DNA from: Megalonaias nervosa
Taxonomy: Eukaryota > Mollusca > Bivalvia > Unionida > Unionidae
Direction: 5' to 3'
DNA length: 64,000 bases
NCBI GenBank assembly: GCA_016617855.1
Contig: JAECUM010017301.1
Coordinates: forward strand, 1-64,000
A model generated the notes under the pieces. That model saw nothing but the letters and a program-made list of their open reading frames with translations, made no database searches and was not told the DNA's origin. Positions 35,223-47,119 of this stretch are shown in pieces. Each line of letters begins with the position of its first letter. Position 1 is the first letter of the stretch. Both the position numbers and the translations under genes were made by a program.

Positions 35223-35809
35223 GTACATGTGTAACATCCTTGAACTCCTTGTATGACATTGAAAACAGACACATGAAACTTGGGTTAACATTTGGTTGAG
35301 TGGGTGTAGAATGTGTCAACAATTATTCATCTCATCCATGTGGGTGTGGGCAGGGGGTTCAGGTAGTGACATTTATCCACAGATTTTAATTAACTATTGA
35401 GTATTTTTGTCTTACGTGTATAAATATTGGTATATGTAATCAATATCTAAAGTGTCATCACATGTCAGACTAGGATGCTTACGTCTTGCTTGGAAATAAT
35501 GATATGTTAGTTTGGTTCCTTTGGTCTCCATCACATTTAAAGTGTACTTGTAATTAAGCAATGGAGATAAAAGGCAATAAAAACTTGATTATTGATGATT
35601 ATTTGCATACTCATTATTTCTTCATGTTGCAGGTTATAGACAAGTTGAGTATTTTCTGTAACACCATAATACATGGCATGTCTTTAACTGAAATAATACG
35701 GTTATGATCACATGATTTTTATTGATTTGTAACCTAATAGGGTTATGGTCATATCATATTTACTATTTTACTGTTTCATATTCTGAATGTTGACAAATTT
35801 ATATTACAG
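35223..35809. other. Intron-like sequence upstream of the TM exon
   Basis: No exon supported. It ends in the TM-exon acceptor with a weak pyrimidine tract (AAATTTATATTACAG). Confidence 0.45.
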
Positions 35810-35920
35810 CGGATGACTGTGCACTTAAATCCGTCCTAGGACTTGCCCTAGGAGTGGTTCTGAACATCAGCATCATATGTGTCATCTGCCTTATCTTTAT
35901 TGTGATCTTGGTAAAGAGTG
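35810..35920 (+). CDS. Transmembrane exon of a host membrane protein, phase 1 to phase 1
   Basis: Acceptor TATTACAG (ends 35809) and perfect donor GTAAGT (35921) bound 111 nt. In phase 1 it encodes DDCALKSVLGL, then a hydrophobic run ALGVVLNISIICVICLIF plus IVIL and a basic VKS stop-transfer. One membrane segment of about 25 residues, with outside-to-inside polarity by the positive residue. GC content and codon choice exceed the flanks. A phase-1 TM exon is usual for Ig-superfamily and related receptors. It joins in frame to the tail exon at 40642 and could accept the microexon at 10160. No paralogue identity can be given. Confidence 0.7.
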
Positions 35921-36109
35921 GTAAGTTATATTTCTTAATGGCTTCTTAATTATATGAAATACCATAGTTTCTCTCAATTCCTTACATACCAGCAATACGG
36001 TGTGCTGTATTGAAAGCTGAGGTTAAACCTCCAATAGCAAATTTAGAAGTAAATTTTAATAGCATTCACTTATCTAATAAAAACTAATTGATATATATGC
36101 ACAACACAT
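35921..36109. other. Intron start after TM exon
   Basis: Begins with the GTAAGT donor; nothing else recognised. Confidence 0.5.
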
Positions 36110-36648
36110 TTTCCCTGTAGGATATTACCTCCTTAGACACAATAGTCTGACCTGCTTTAATTAGCACACATGTATAACACCTACCCTGTAGGATATTTTT
36201 ACTTACTGGACATATCTCTGACATGCTTTAATAAATGCACACATGTGTAACACCTACCCTGTAGGATATTTTTACTTACTGAACATATCTCTGACATGCT
36301 TTAATAAATGCACACATGTATAACACATCTACCCTTTAGGATATGTTTACTTATAATTTTATTGGACATAATTCCCAGACATGTGTTAATACAGGCACAC
36401 ATCTATAAGACATCTATACAAAACAATATTACTGTACAAAAAATACCTGTCTACCCTGTAGGATATTGGATTACTGGACATAATACCTTGACATCTTTAA
36501 ACAGTTGCACACATATATAACACATCTATGCAGAAGGATATTACTGTACATTATTGGACATAAAAATCTTGCATGCTTTAATTACAGCACATATATAGAA
36601 CATTCCTACCCAGTAGGATATTGGCTTAGTTGACATAATGCCCTGACA
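36110..36648. repeat. Degenerate tandem repeat, 70-75 bp unit, about seven copies
   Basis: CCCTGTAGGATAT recurs at about 36113, 36184, 36257, 36332, 36454 and in weaker form after, each unit also holding GACATGCTTTAAT and CACACATGTATAACAC. A family 1 SINE is inserted in the last unit, and repeat sequence resumes after it (GTGCACATGTGTATAACACA at 36929). Confidence 0.9.
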
Positions 36649-36661
36649 TGCTCTAATTAGT

Positions 36662-36918
36662 TGTTGTTGTTGTTGTTGTTGTGGGGCTTAATGCCATTTT
36701 TCAGCACACGATAGGCTATGCATGGCGGCCAGTATTAATGGTGGAGGAAGAAACCGGGAAATCCGCGGAAAGAACCACCGACCCACGAGAAGCTACTGGC
36801 AAGCTTTCTCACATATCCACATTCGCCGAATCTTAGACTCGAACCAACACAGACAGAGGTGAGATGGCAGTGATCCGTAACGGACAGCGCTTTAGACCAC
36901 TCGGCCACTCGGGGCCCC
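36662..36918 (-). mobile_element. SINE family 1, copy 4 (well preserved)
   Basis: On the minus strand: GGGGCCCCGAGTGG, A box TGGCCGAGTGGTCTAAAG, B box TGGTTCGAGTC, full body and (AAC)n tail. An exact 12-bp target duplication GCTCTAATTAGT lies at 36650-36661 and 36919-36930. It sits inside the 73-bp tandem repeat. Confidence 0.97.
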
Positions 36919-37232
36919 GCTCTAATTAGTGCACATGTGTATAACACACATACCTACTATTTTTGGTTGAGGCATGCATGTCAATATAAATTAGAACATG
37001 TGCAGTGTCTTCGCTCTTTTCCTCTCGACCCATTGCTAAGCATGCATGAAAAGAGGAACTTAATTGCCAAGATCACCATGTTCTTGGATCTCGTGTCTTA
37101 TTACCACTCAGCTTGGTGTGTAAAATCAATCACAAAATCAAATTTAGCATTTTTGTTTGCTCGGTGCAGTAATATCGAGAGAGAGAATGTGCTTTCAAAG
37201 TGCAGAGCTCAAACATAGACAAAATAGCTAAC

Positions 37233-38820
37233 CCCAAACTGAAATCGCCAGCTCTTCGTGCAAGCTTGTCACAAGCTTGTGCAAACTATATCTTGCAGGC
37301 TAGTATTTGGAACCTTGCGGCAAGCTTGCGCAAGTCTGCACTGGAAAATATAGGCAAGCTTGCGCAAACCACATGTATGTGGAAAATCTTCACATTTTGT
37401 CTGAATGGCTTCAGAAACTTTTTACTTCACATCCATAAAGAAATCCAGTTGAGGAAGGATGATGTCAGATGGTTACATTCCCCTTCCTCCTGTTAAAACT
37501 GTATGCTGTTAGGTGAAAAACAAGAATGTTAGCCATTTGAATACACTGAACCACTTCTAAACAAATCCTCTCAATAAAATCCTTCATCCTCCCCTGCTTC
37601 TTGTAGTCAGGTAACATCCACTGAAATAGATTACAGCAACATGTATCCTGGTCAAAATATTTGTTTGGAAAAGGCATTTCATCTAAGTTCAGCATCAGAG
37701 AAATATTTCACAAGTTATAGAAAACTTTTATAAGTGTTATACACAAATTGGCCATTCTTTAAAGAGATCCTAAATATTAGTTTTACCATCCGTTTTGAAA
37801 GGGATATGACATCTGCCAAATGATTGGTATTTTACATTTTTAAACAGAAGAATGCAATGAAATTACTCAGTTGATATTTTGAGATCTTTGAAATAGACTC
37901 TCTACCATCTTTTTTGAAAATTAAAAATAATTTTAAAAAATAGATCAATGCAGTGAACTCTGAACTTGTCTCAATTAAAGTTAACTGCAAGTGGGTAATT
38001 GCCGAATTTGATATGCGAAAAGAAAAAAGTCCCTAAGAAAAACAGACATGAGATTAAGATGCTTGCATGTAATTTCAAAATTCATGAACCAATTTTCAAT
38101 AACTGACAACAGCGCATCGAAATCTGCAGTTTGATAGGCACAGCAGTAAATAATAATGATCTACATAGTTGTCGTCTCAATGATCATGTGGAGGAAGATT
38201 ACAAAGTCACCTTTGACATTTAATGTAATGTAAGCAAACACTGTGCAGCAATAATACCATAATACAGTATAATCGGCCATCAAACTGCGGTCCAGTAAGT
38301 GGGCAAGATGCAAAATAATGTTTGATTTTACTCACCAACATGAAAACTCCGTGATTTTAAATTTGTCTCTGGGATTCCATGATCAGTTGCTGCACATGTA
38401 TTGCTACTGCTTGCAATGAAATTTCCTGAATTAATGAGCTAAATTGTGACGGTTCTATTTTGAAAATGGAGCAGCTTTGAAACCGAGGCTGGAGTATGTT
38501 TTCGGCATCAGGTATGTTAATTGTAGACATCGATTTGTAAACCATTCTTAAGACTGAAAACAAGCGAAGTAACTGCTGTTGATGTCTTGATGCCAAATTA
38601 GGTCTCAGTCACGGAAAACCACATTTTATCTTACGTGGTTTTATTATTCGATTTCCTTTTTTTGTTTTAGAAAAGCAAAATTCATGAACCTTAATTCTTT
38701 ATAGAATGCTGGCAGATAGGGATCTCTCTCTCTCTCTCTCAGAAAACAATAACTATATACATTGTAAGCTTTTATTTTGTATGAAAAGAAATGTCAGTGA
38801 TTTGTTTCTTCTGGCATCAG

Positions 38821-38853
<33 letters not shown>

Positions 38854-39557
38854 TTTCATACTATTCACAACAACACTTACAGTAATAACAACAGGGACAC
38901 ATATACTTGATAAGCAAATGCTTCAGAACAATAGAATTTTATGGCTCCTTCCCCCCCCCTTTTGTTAAAAAAATTCTCATTATTTAAGCATTGATGTTGT
39001 ATGGAAATGTATAATAACAGGAAATAAAATCATAATCATTTTCTTATCTTGCATCTGTAAATAATTGAGTTATTATTATATATTATTAATGCTATTAATA
39101 AATATTATTATTATTATTATTATTATTAAGTTTTGATATTTACCACATTAAAAAATATACAAATTTGGTAATATTAAATATAACAAAATGTAATTGCTGG
39201 AAATTAAATAATCCACATTATTAAATTACTGAGGTCACCTTTAGCATACAATTATCTGTTGCTATCTGAAATTGTTTAAGAGTTATTTACAGTTTATATG
39301 CATATAGCAGGCAATCAACAAAAATTCTCTAAGAAATTGAGTCTGGAAATATATGGAAGTTTGCACTTTTTAAAGGCCTGCAAATGGTGTAAGCTTGCAC
39401 AAGCTTGCAGATGCTGGTAAGAAATGGTGCCATGCTTGTGCAAGTTTGCACAATCTAACAAATATTTATCTGCAAGCTTATTTTAATGATACAAGCTTGC
39501 AGCAACCTTGTGGCAAGCTTGCGGCAAGCTAACTGCAAGGATGCATTTCGGTTTGGG
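37233..39557. mobile_element. Non-autonomous or decayed DNA transposon with inverted ends and CAAGCTTG arrays at both ends, copy 2
   Basis: The left end CCCAAACTGAAATCGCC (37233-) is mirrored by the right end, which on the reverse strand reads CCCAAACCGAAATGC (ending 39557). Inside each end lies a cluster of the palindrome CAAGCTTG and variants: 37250-37372 on the left and 39390-39540 on the right. The interior from 37378 to 38410 matches 7320-8365 of copy 1. Two minus-strand frames are present: 38357-38596, 79 codons starting MASRHQQQLLRLF, and 37465-37695, 76 codons with PFPNKYFDQDTCCCNLFQW. They resemble no transposase I know. The only flanking direct repeat is a 2-bp AC, too short to trust. 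Superfamily is unassigned. Confidence 0.75.
38818..38853. repeat. (ATA)n microsatellite
   Basis: About 11 ATA/AAT units within the DNA-transposon derivative; a second ATT run lies at 39105-39128. Confidence 0.95.
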
Positions 39558-40641
39558 ACTCCTGTAGCATATAAACATGCCTAATGGGAACATCGAGTTT
39601 GACATTATGGTTAAAATGAACTCCAACTTAAAGAATTAAGTTACTCAGTATTAAGCTATATATATGAAATATTAAGAATTAAGATATCCAAATATTAAAT
39701 TTTAAATTAAGATACCCAGATATTACATTTGAAATGCACTGTGCTACTATTATATGCCATATGTTTTAACGAAGTGTTGTAACACCTGCATCGGGTAATA
39801 GGTTAAATATTACATGTGCACCTGGCGATACATTGTTATACCTGATTTGGCCATTCTTAATTCATAGAGTGTGTAATCAACTTTAAAAGTTTACATGGCA
39901 CCATAACTCGGCTAAAATATGATGGTTAATTGATATGTCTGCATCTGGTGATAGGTTAAGAGTTATGCATGCATCTGGTAGATTTTTAATTGTTTGCTTT
40001 GCTAGGGCTGTTCATATAGTATCTAATAAATTTTCAAGATTTATGTCTTTATTAAATCAGTAAAATATGACGTTCAGTTCATATTGGAATCATTTTGAAT
40101 GTTAGATTTAAAATTAAAATTGTTAGCATTCTCAGATGTACATGGCTGACAAACAACATATTTATACATTCAGTAGCCCAGGAACACTCAGGTCAGCAAA
40201 GCCCAGGTTTCCATAAATACTCACAACAGTATTTTTCTGCTGATAACCCTATGCAGGGGCCAGCACAAAAATAGGGGTGGACTAATAAATGAGCAAAGCT
40301 GTCTTAAATATATCTATCATAGCATGGCATGGGCTGATCATTGAACATGAACATATCATCAGCTAACCATAACATAAAACTTTACTCAAACCTGATGAAC
40401 TTACAGACATATAGATTGATGGGCTGCAGTATTTCACTCTGATAATTATACCTAATTAGTTTATGTGTATTCTTTTAACTTTCAATTGCACATTCAGATC
40501 AACCTTTGCAGGGCAGTCAGTATTTTCATTCAGAAAAAGTATAATGAAGAAATGAACTTAAAATCTTGCACTTCAGTTTTTCTATCTGTGATATTACTGA
40601 ACAGTTAAAATGATATGAGATATATCATTTCTTTGTTGTAG
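39558..40641. other. Intron-like sequence, no feature seen
   Basis: AT-rich and ends in the acceptor of the tail exon. No other exon is supported. Confidence 0.4.
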
Positions 40642-40757
40642 TTATATGTAATACAAATATCATAAGGCGGTCAAAACTATCCAGTTATATGGAGATAAAA
40701 TGGTTACAAGAATTTGAACTGACCCACCATGGCGACACAAGCAACCCCTTAACTTGA
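40642..40757 (+). CDS. Terminal exon: cytoplasmic tail compatible with the TM exon
   Basis: Acceptor TTTCTTTGTTGTAG (AG at 40640-40641) is followed by a phase-1 frame reading ICNTNIIRRSKLSSYMEI, then KWLQEFELTHHGDTSNPLT, and TGA at 40755-40757. Joined to the TM exon the split codon is G+TT (Val). The tail is basic near the membrane (IIRRSK), has one tyrosine in a SYMEI setting and ends hydrophilic, as expected for a short receptor tail. AATAAA occurs downstream at about 40824. The alternative is a chance frame of 38 codons; phase agreement and splice signal favour a real exon. Confidence 0.5.
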
Positions 40758-42190
40758 CATGTATTCATATGCTAGGAAAATTTACCATCATATGCATCTT
40801 TTGAATAACATGTGTGTTTGTAAATAAATCCATCAAAAGTTACAAATATATTATGGAAACATTTCATAAGAAACAGGTACTTTTTCTTGGCATCAGCGTT
40901 TTGTATTCAACCACGGAAGCACATCCTAAAAGGTATTTGAGACCTTTCATAAAAGAAAACTCTTCATATATGTTTTGCATGAATATTCTAAGTGAATGGA
41001 AATACAATCAATGGAACAGTTGAAAAAGACAAGTCTGATTAATTTAAGTATAGTCTTGTCTACAGAAGTCACCATGATCTACTTGAGAAGTAACCAAGTT
41101 CTATTTGATTTCTCACCATTACATTGGTCTGCCAATTCAGTATTGTCATGAAGTTTATTTTGGAACTGCCAAACAATAACAGTGTTAAACTATAGAGTAA
41201 ATAATGAAAAGGAATTCAGATGATGCAGATACATGAGGAACTAGCTGATAAGGCTATCACATTTTGTACAGCCTACTCAAAAAACCAATGACCATTCACA
41301 ATGACAGGATCACCACTAATGACACATTCAGCAAACACAGTGTTATGAAGACATACAAAATACTATAGAGATGGTAACATTTTTATTATATGAAATCAAA
41401 TCATATCAATACTTCTAACATAATATCTTCCAGACACTTTCAACTGAATTTTCTTCTTGATTCATAACCAAAATAGACAATACAATATCAAAGGTATGGT
41501 CAGTTTCTTCTTTTAACAGCTGAAGAGGTCACAGATATGCTAGCATCCTTTACATAATGAAAGTTAAATTACATATAAGAAATCCAGAACAAGAAAAAGT
41601 ATCACCTACAAAAGTGTTAAAAGACAAAACTTTGGAAAAACAATTTTTTTAAAACCTTGAAGCCCTGCTTTAGAAAAGCAAAATTGAACTCCACCATTAG
41701 TCCTTTTGTTTCTGCTGTTAATTAGTCTTACTTACAGTTGAAATATGTCCTTGTGTTTCAATTGTTAGTCATAGCTAACATTTAAGTTTATCTTCTTATT
41801 ACAATGCTACATGGCAATTGATGTGACATTTTATATATGGTAAGCAGGTCACACAAAACTTCTTAATTACATCTACTAGAAAACCTGTTTGTCAAGAACT
41901 CATGTTCTTTTCATTTTTAGTTTGGAATAGCCTTCAGTAATCTATCCTTATATTAGCAAAGGTAACTTTCTAAATCCTTTGTTGTCCTTTGCTTTTAAAA
42001 ACAAAAAGCCTGGCTGACATAATTATTGCTCTTATATCCTGAAATCTTAGTGTTGCACACCATTTATATTTACGCTTATAAATTATGCTAGTGTGGACTT
42101 AGTCCATGCTGTACCTGGTGCATTCAAAGTTGTATGTATTGATACAACTCTGTGGTCTTATACTACTAAGTAACAGAAAAAGAAAACCCA
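40758..42190. other. Spacer or 3' flanking sequence
   Basis: Probable 3' UTR at its start; otherwise no gene or known repeat recognised. Open frame 40814-41023 shows no motif. Confidence 0.35.
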
Positions 42191-42194
42191 ACAA

Positions 42195-42435
42195 GTTTAG
42201 TAAAATTTAACAACTAATTTATTTCCCTAGAATTAAAATGAAAATTTAGAAGGAACTTAATAATATTGGGAATTAAATCCCAGATAATCCTAAAAGTTCT
42301 ATCGCAAGTCGAAAAGTGTAGTGTTCCTAATGATATCCAGTGGTGTTCCAAGTGAATTCCTATCTTGAATGTGCTGATGTACCAATAGCCTTGAATGGGT
42401 ATATATGGTAGATACAATTGTTTACAGTACAACAA
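42195..42435. repeat. Dispersed repeat R1, copy 1
   Basis: AATTAAATCCCAGATAATCC (42273-) and TGCTGATGTACCA recur in diverged form at 51060-51190 and 57015-57115. No coding capacity or terminal structure identified; it could be part of an LTR or MITE family. Confidence 0.7.
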
Positions 42436-42487
42436 ATATCCTAATTGGAATTTTTTCTTCCTACTTCTTATTCAATCTTGTTTAACC

Positions 42488-43950
42488 AGTAAGCTGAACA
42501 CATATCAATAATGCCATGTAAATCACCCAAAATGGTTAAACCACATGTTTGCCAAGGATATATAAATCTATTTCTAATTGCACTGATTGTTATTAATGTG
42601 GCTTCTTATTGTTCACTACTTTAAACAGGTAGGTATCTCTTGTAAAACTTCAGCCCGTACTGAAGGTGGAGGAGGTTTTGAATTCAACGGTTGTAAATCC
42701 CTATTATTTCTTGTTTGTCTTGAATGAATTCTAAAATCATTGCTAACGTTATTGCAGTATTGCTCACTCATTCGACTTTTAGTCTGTTAAATTTATGAAG
42801 CATTAAGTTCGTACATGTTATGTATGACTAGATTCGACAATAGATTAAAAGACAATGAGAAAAGGATACCAATATGTGAAAATATAACAACTGAACCACA
42901 TTGCATGTCATATGAACAAACTGTGGGCTAGTACTACTAAAAGCAATAATAAATGAAGGTAGCTATTTTGTGCTAATGTGAAAAAAAGAACTTTTTACCC
43001 CATGTTGTAGCAGCAGTTAATTTCTCCATACATCCGTCATCTTATGTTTTGCAATCCAGCAGATATGCTTAGTATTATGCAAATTTGAAATTGGTATCTG
43101 CAATAGATACAATTGTATTTCATGTAGAAAAATAACACCAAATTTTGTATGTCAGTTTGGTTTATCTAAGTGAATTTCTTTTTCTTTTCATACCTTTTGC
43201 CACCTCCACCCCGTTGTTTAACTTGTACGGTATTATGCATAAGCTGAACACATCATATCTTTAATAATGCCCTGTAGATCACCCAGAATGGCAAAGCCAC
43301 GTTTGCCAAGGCTATAAAATCTGTCACTAATTGCTCTAATTGCTATTAAAATGTATCTTTTTTCGTGGCTTTAAACCAATATCTCTGATGGAACTTCACT
43401 AACTACATGTACTCCAAACTAGAGATGGAAGAGATTTTGGCTTCAAAGGTTGTAAATCTTCATCATTTCCTGTATATCTTGAACAATTTCATATGTATTC
43501 TAAGGCAGTCACAAATTTTGTCACAGTATTCACTTTGATTAGTGTAGTAATGATCATTCATTCATCTTTCAATCTATTACATTTAAGGATATTTAAGTTT
43601 GTACATGTTAATTAATGACCAGATTTGACAATGGATAATAAGAAAATAAGAGAAGTGTGCCTGGTGATGTATGTAGATTTCATGAAAAAAGGTGAGGACA
43701 GAAATAACTTGGTATTCTTCATTGAAATCACTTTGTTCATGGCATGAATGGCCGCTGATAGAGTGAAACTGCCATACAGTGTACACATTTCTTTGCCTTT
43801 AAAATAAATGCTGTACTCTCTGTCTCTCACTATCAGCGCTATTTTTAAAGTTTAAGGGTAAAAATGCAGAAAAAACTTTTCCTACTTTATCTCGTGAATC
43901 TCTTCATTTTAATATTTGTCGCCATGTTATTTTTGTAGAATAAACCTTGA
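42488..43950. repeat. Old tandem duplication, about 750-bp period
   Basis: AAGCTGAACACATATCAATA (42492-) with GATCACCC-type, TTTGCCAAGG and GGTTGTAAATC blocks repeats from about 43241 in the same order and spacing. The two copies are clearly related but well diverged. No gene seen in either. Confidence 0.8.
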
Positions 43951-44730
43951 AAGAATTATGACATGCTTGTCATAATGTTCTGGTGTTCTTGATTGTCTGT
44001 GTCAAATATAAATACCAGTAATATGGCGTTCATTTGTAATCTCTTATAAAATTGTATATGTATTACTGCATTTATTCGTTTCTTCAAAGTCTGTATTGGA
44101 AATAGATTGGGGAAAAAAACAGAAGCTGTGGCAAATTATTAATCAGCACACAAAACATGTTTATGAAATATCATTTATTAAGAATAAATATGAGAGTTAC
44201 CACTTGATGCAGAACAGGACATAAATGTAAATCATAGCTAGGCAGTTTCTTGTAATATATGCTACATAAAACTGTTGATAGGCAATTTCTTGTGATGTAC
44301 GTTACATAATGGACAGTGTAGGAAAATATGTGAAATTTAGAACCTCAATTTTTCTATGTTGCACTCATTCATCTGTATGTATCCCTAGCTAGGCCATTGA
44401 TAAATATAACAAGAAATGTTATCACTGTAGAGTTTGTGCAGGTGAAGGTATGAAATTGACTTCTTCCATGGGTCATGTTTACACTGTTGGGGTTTATTCT
44501 GTCAGTTTGTTTAGTGTGAGAGAATACAATGGAATCAGTGAGGGGCTCCATAAAACACACTACAGCTGCAATAAAATCTGTGACAGACTTACACTAGATT
44601 GAGTGGATTTCCACTTGGATGGGTATAAAATCCAACAGACAGAGTGGACTTGCACTACTTGTAGTGGCAACTTAATCCCCTGCCTCACTGTCCACATCCA
44701 CTGGATTGAGTGGGCAATGCACGTACTGTA
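43951..44730. other. Spacer, no gene seen
   Basis: GGCAGTTTCTTGTAATATATGC and GGCAATTTCTTGTGATGTACG (44240-44310) form a short direct repeat; otherwise nothing is recognised. Confidence 0.4.
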
Positions 44731-44832
44731 CATACATCCATACATACATACATCCATACATACATCCATACATACATACATACATGCACACATGCATGCA
44801 TACACATGCACACACACACACACACACACATA
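44731..44832. repeat. (CATA)n/(CA)n microsatellite
   Basis: CATACATA/CATC tetranucleotide run followed by CA repeats. It keeps frames open on both strands (Ser-Ile-His-Thr type peptides) without implying a gene. Confidence 0.95.
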
Positions 44833-44836
44833 CAGA

Positions 44837-45140
44837 TACTTTAGCAGGACCAGATGATATCCACTATCAACATTTGAAACATTTAGCTCTAAATGTACTG
44901 CTAAACATTTGGAGTACAGTTTGAAAAACTGGCTGTATCCAGCAGTTGTCCAGAAGCAACATCAATAATATTACACAAACCTGGAAATGACCAAAATCAG
45001 CCATTCCAGCTCTCATCTCATAGCAGTAGTGAGCTGTATTTGCAAAAGCATGAATCATAAATGATGAATTACTCTACTATCTTGCTAACTGACAGATTTT
45101 GGATTTAAGTTGTTTGAAGCCATTTGGCTATGTACGACTC
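44837..45140 (+). mobile_element. Jockey-like LINE RT fragment, copy 1
   Basis: Encodes GPDDIHYQHLKHLALNVLL, then IW..V.KTGCIQQLSRS and an 'ALISQQ'-type remnant of the ALTSC block: the early RT region of jockey-like LINEs. It is a recent duplicate of 45955-46249; the two differ at only a few positions over about 290 bp. Confidence 0.85.
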
Positions 45141-45204
45141 TCGGGCATACATAATTTAAAATTTCAAATTTAATGTAATATAATAAAAAAAGAAATGAAC
45201 TTAC

Positions 45205-45760
45205 CCCCAATCCTTCCAATAATTCCTTCTGTAATCCCAAAACACTGTAACCTTGACGACACCAAATCGCCGACTTTGTAATCTTCGATTGACTTTCCTG
45301 GCTTAACAATATTTAGGTGGCTAAGAACATTTCCGATTAACAGGATTATCATATAAATAACGCAAACAAGTTCATGGCAATTGATGAATCCATTCCTTCA
45401 TAATGTAATTTTTCACAGACCAGTTTACTTTCAACGGACCACTTTTGAATTTATTATTATGGCACGTACAAGACTGATTGATAAATCGGGTGCTGTGATT
45501 GGATAATTCCATGCTCTGCAACCAGTGGAAGAAGGTGAAAGAAATATTTCCTAGAACTTTCCATAACATCTCAATATTCTTTTTTTTTAATTTAAAAGCA
45601 GTAAGTAGATAAGCACCTGCTGTGATTATTATGTGGGGTCCTTCAGTTATCTCAATTGTTTTTTTATAAGATAAAATTGTCTCCCAGATTCCAATCATCG
45701 CAGACAAGAAATGCCATATCAAGCACACAAAAAAGTTCCAGGTCGGCCGACCATCCCTGT
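45205..45760 (-). other. Unrecognised minus-strand reading frames between two LINE duplicates
   Basis: Minus-strand frames 45728-45372 (a Thr/Ile-rich hydrophobic region, then 'NISFTFFHWLQSMELSNHS') and 45352-45205 ('VKPGKSIEDYKVGDLVSS' then RLQCFGITEGIIGRIGG, followed at once by a GTAAGT donor). The second has higher GC and CpG content than its surroundings and looks protein-like. Adjacent stops prevent one continuous frame. It could be a decayed gene, a processed copy or part of an unknown element. No family recognised. Confidence 0.25.
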
Positions 45761-45851
45761 TTAAGCTGCTGAGCCAAGCAATTTTCCAACAGGTTAAAAA
45801 TAAAAAATAAAAGTATTAAATATAAAAACAAAAATTCCCAACAGAACTTGG

Positions 45852-45854
<3 letters not shown>

Positions 45855-45916
<62 letters not shown>
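45855..45916. repeat. (TA)n(TG)n(TA)n compound microsatellite
   Basis: TATATATATG then about 18 TG units then TATATATATATA. It precedes the second LINE fragment, as the CATA/CA run precedes the first. Confidence 0.97.
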
Positions 45917-45917
<1 letters not shown>

Positions 45918-45954
45918 GCATGCATGTGCACTCACAAATACACATACATACATA

Positions 45955-46690
45955 TACTTTAGCAGGACTAGATGATATCAACATTTGAAACATTTAGCTC
46001 TAAATGTACTGCTAAACATTTGGAGTGCAGTTTGAGAAACTGGCTGTATCCAGCAGTTGTCCAGAAGCAACATCAATAATATTACACAAACCTGGAAATG
46101 ACCAAATCAGACATTCCAGCTCTCATCTCATAGCAGTAGTGAGCTGTATTTGCAAAAGCATAAATCATAAATGATGAATTACTCTACTATCTTGCTAACT
46201 GATGGATTTTGGATTTAAGTTGTCTGCAGAGTTTGGCTATATATGACTCAGGTATCTCGAAGCAAGAAAACAACTATCAGACATCCATTGTGGATTAAGA
46301 TGCTAGAGAAGCACAATAGACCATCTTTTTAGACTTGAAGCATTTATTAGAGAAGCTGTCTTCAAGAAAAAAACATAGTGCCATCATTTTCAACTTGAAG
46401 AAAGCTTATGACACCATGTGGCAAAATGAATGACCTGATCCAATTTTCAACATATTTATAAGTGGCTACCTATCTGACTTTATCTCAAAGTTTTTGAAAA
46501 CTTTAAACTTCAGGGTTACTGTAAGCAACACCCCTTCTGAAAGTATACTCACAAAATAGTGTACCCCATTGCAGCATACCATCAGTCACTCTATTCAACA
46601 TAAAAATTAATGGCATTGTGAAATTAAAAAAAAACTGTCTGCTCAATGTGTGTTGATGACCTTTTGGTCTAGCTATAGATCAGTCATCAG
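45955..46690 (+). mobile_element. Jockey-like LINE RT fragment, copy 2 (reaches the YxDD region)
   Basis: Starts with the same RT block as 44837. It continues with 'KHSAIIFNLKKAYDTMW' (around 46365-46420), a 'NIFISGYLSDFISKFL' and 'FRVTVSNTPSESI' block (46440-46550) and 'IKINGIVKLKK' followed by a CVDDLLV box (near 46645-46670), where YVDD is expected. Frameshifts and stops are present. Endonuclease and C-terminal parts are missing. Confidence 0.85.
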
Positions 46691-47119
46691 ACCGGACAAA
46701 ATTGAACTTATTAATTGGACAAATTTGATTGATTTTGGCTGGACTTATTGCCTCCCCAGAGTCTACATTTCTGATCTTTTTATTTAAAATACCTTAAATA
46801 TATGCTTATATCATCAAGATTATTGACAAGTTCATTTGTGAGCAGGATACACACATACTGATGAGATGATTTTGAATCTGATTCACTGAGCTTATTACAA
46901 TTCTTGAGACTGTATTTCTGATCAGGATTTTTATAAAGCTTTGAATAGGTAGGCTGCCCCTTACACCAGGTTGAACATGGAATAGGTCATTCAAAGATAT
47001 ACAAGACTGACAGTGAATGAGATCCACATATATTAATGAAGTAATCTTGAAGTGATTGGTTGAGCTTGTGATCATGCTGGAGACAGTTCAGGATATGATT
47101 TTAAGCAAACTTGGTAAAA
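46691..47119. other. Spacer with a dispersed motif
   Basis: TGAAGTGATTGGTTGAGCTTG (47046-) resembles TGCACCTGATTGGCTGAGCTTG (48318-), and another variant is near 46860, so dispersed repeats are present. No gene. Confidence 0.45.

Noticed and set aside
34680..35322. Long open frames (203, 122 and 101 codons) on both strands with 17-residue repeats
   Set aside because: They coincide with a 51-bp tandem repeat; period divisible by three keeps several frames open on both strands. No start context, no splice signals.
42626..42634. Recursive splice site (AAACAG followed by GTAGGT)
   Set aside because: The upstream pyrimidine tract is weak, and the site lies in a tandem duplication whose second copy lacks it; not enough to claim.
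44560..44924. Cys/Val- and Thr/His-repeat frames on both strands
   Set aside because: Product of CATA/CA microsatellite; not a protein signal.
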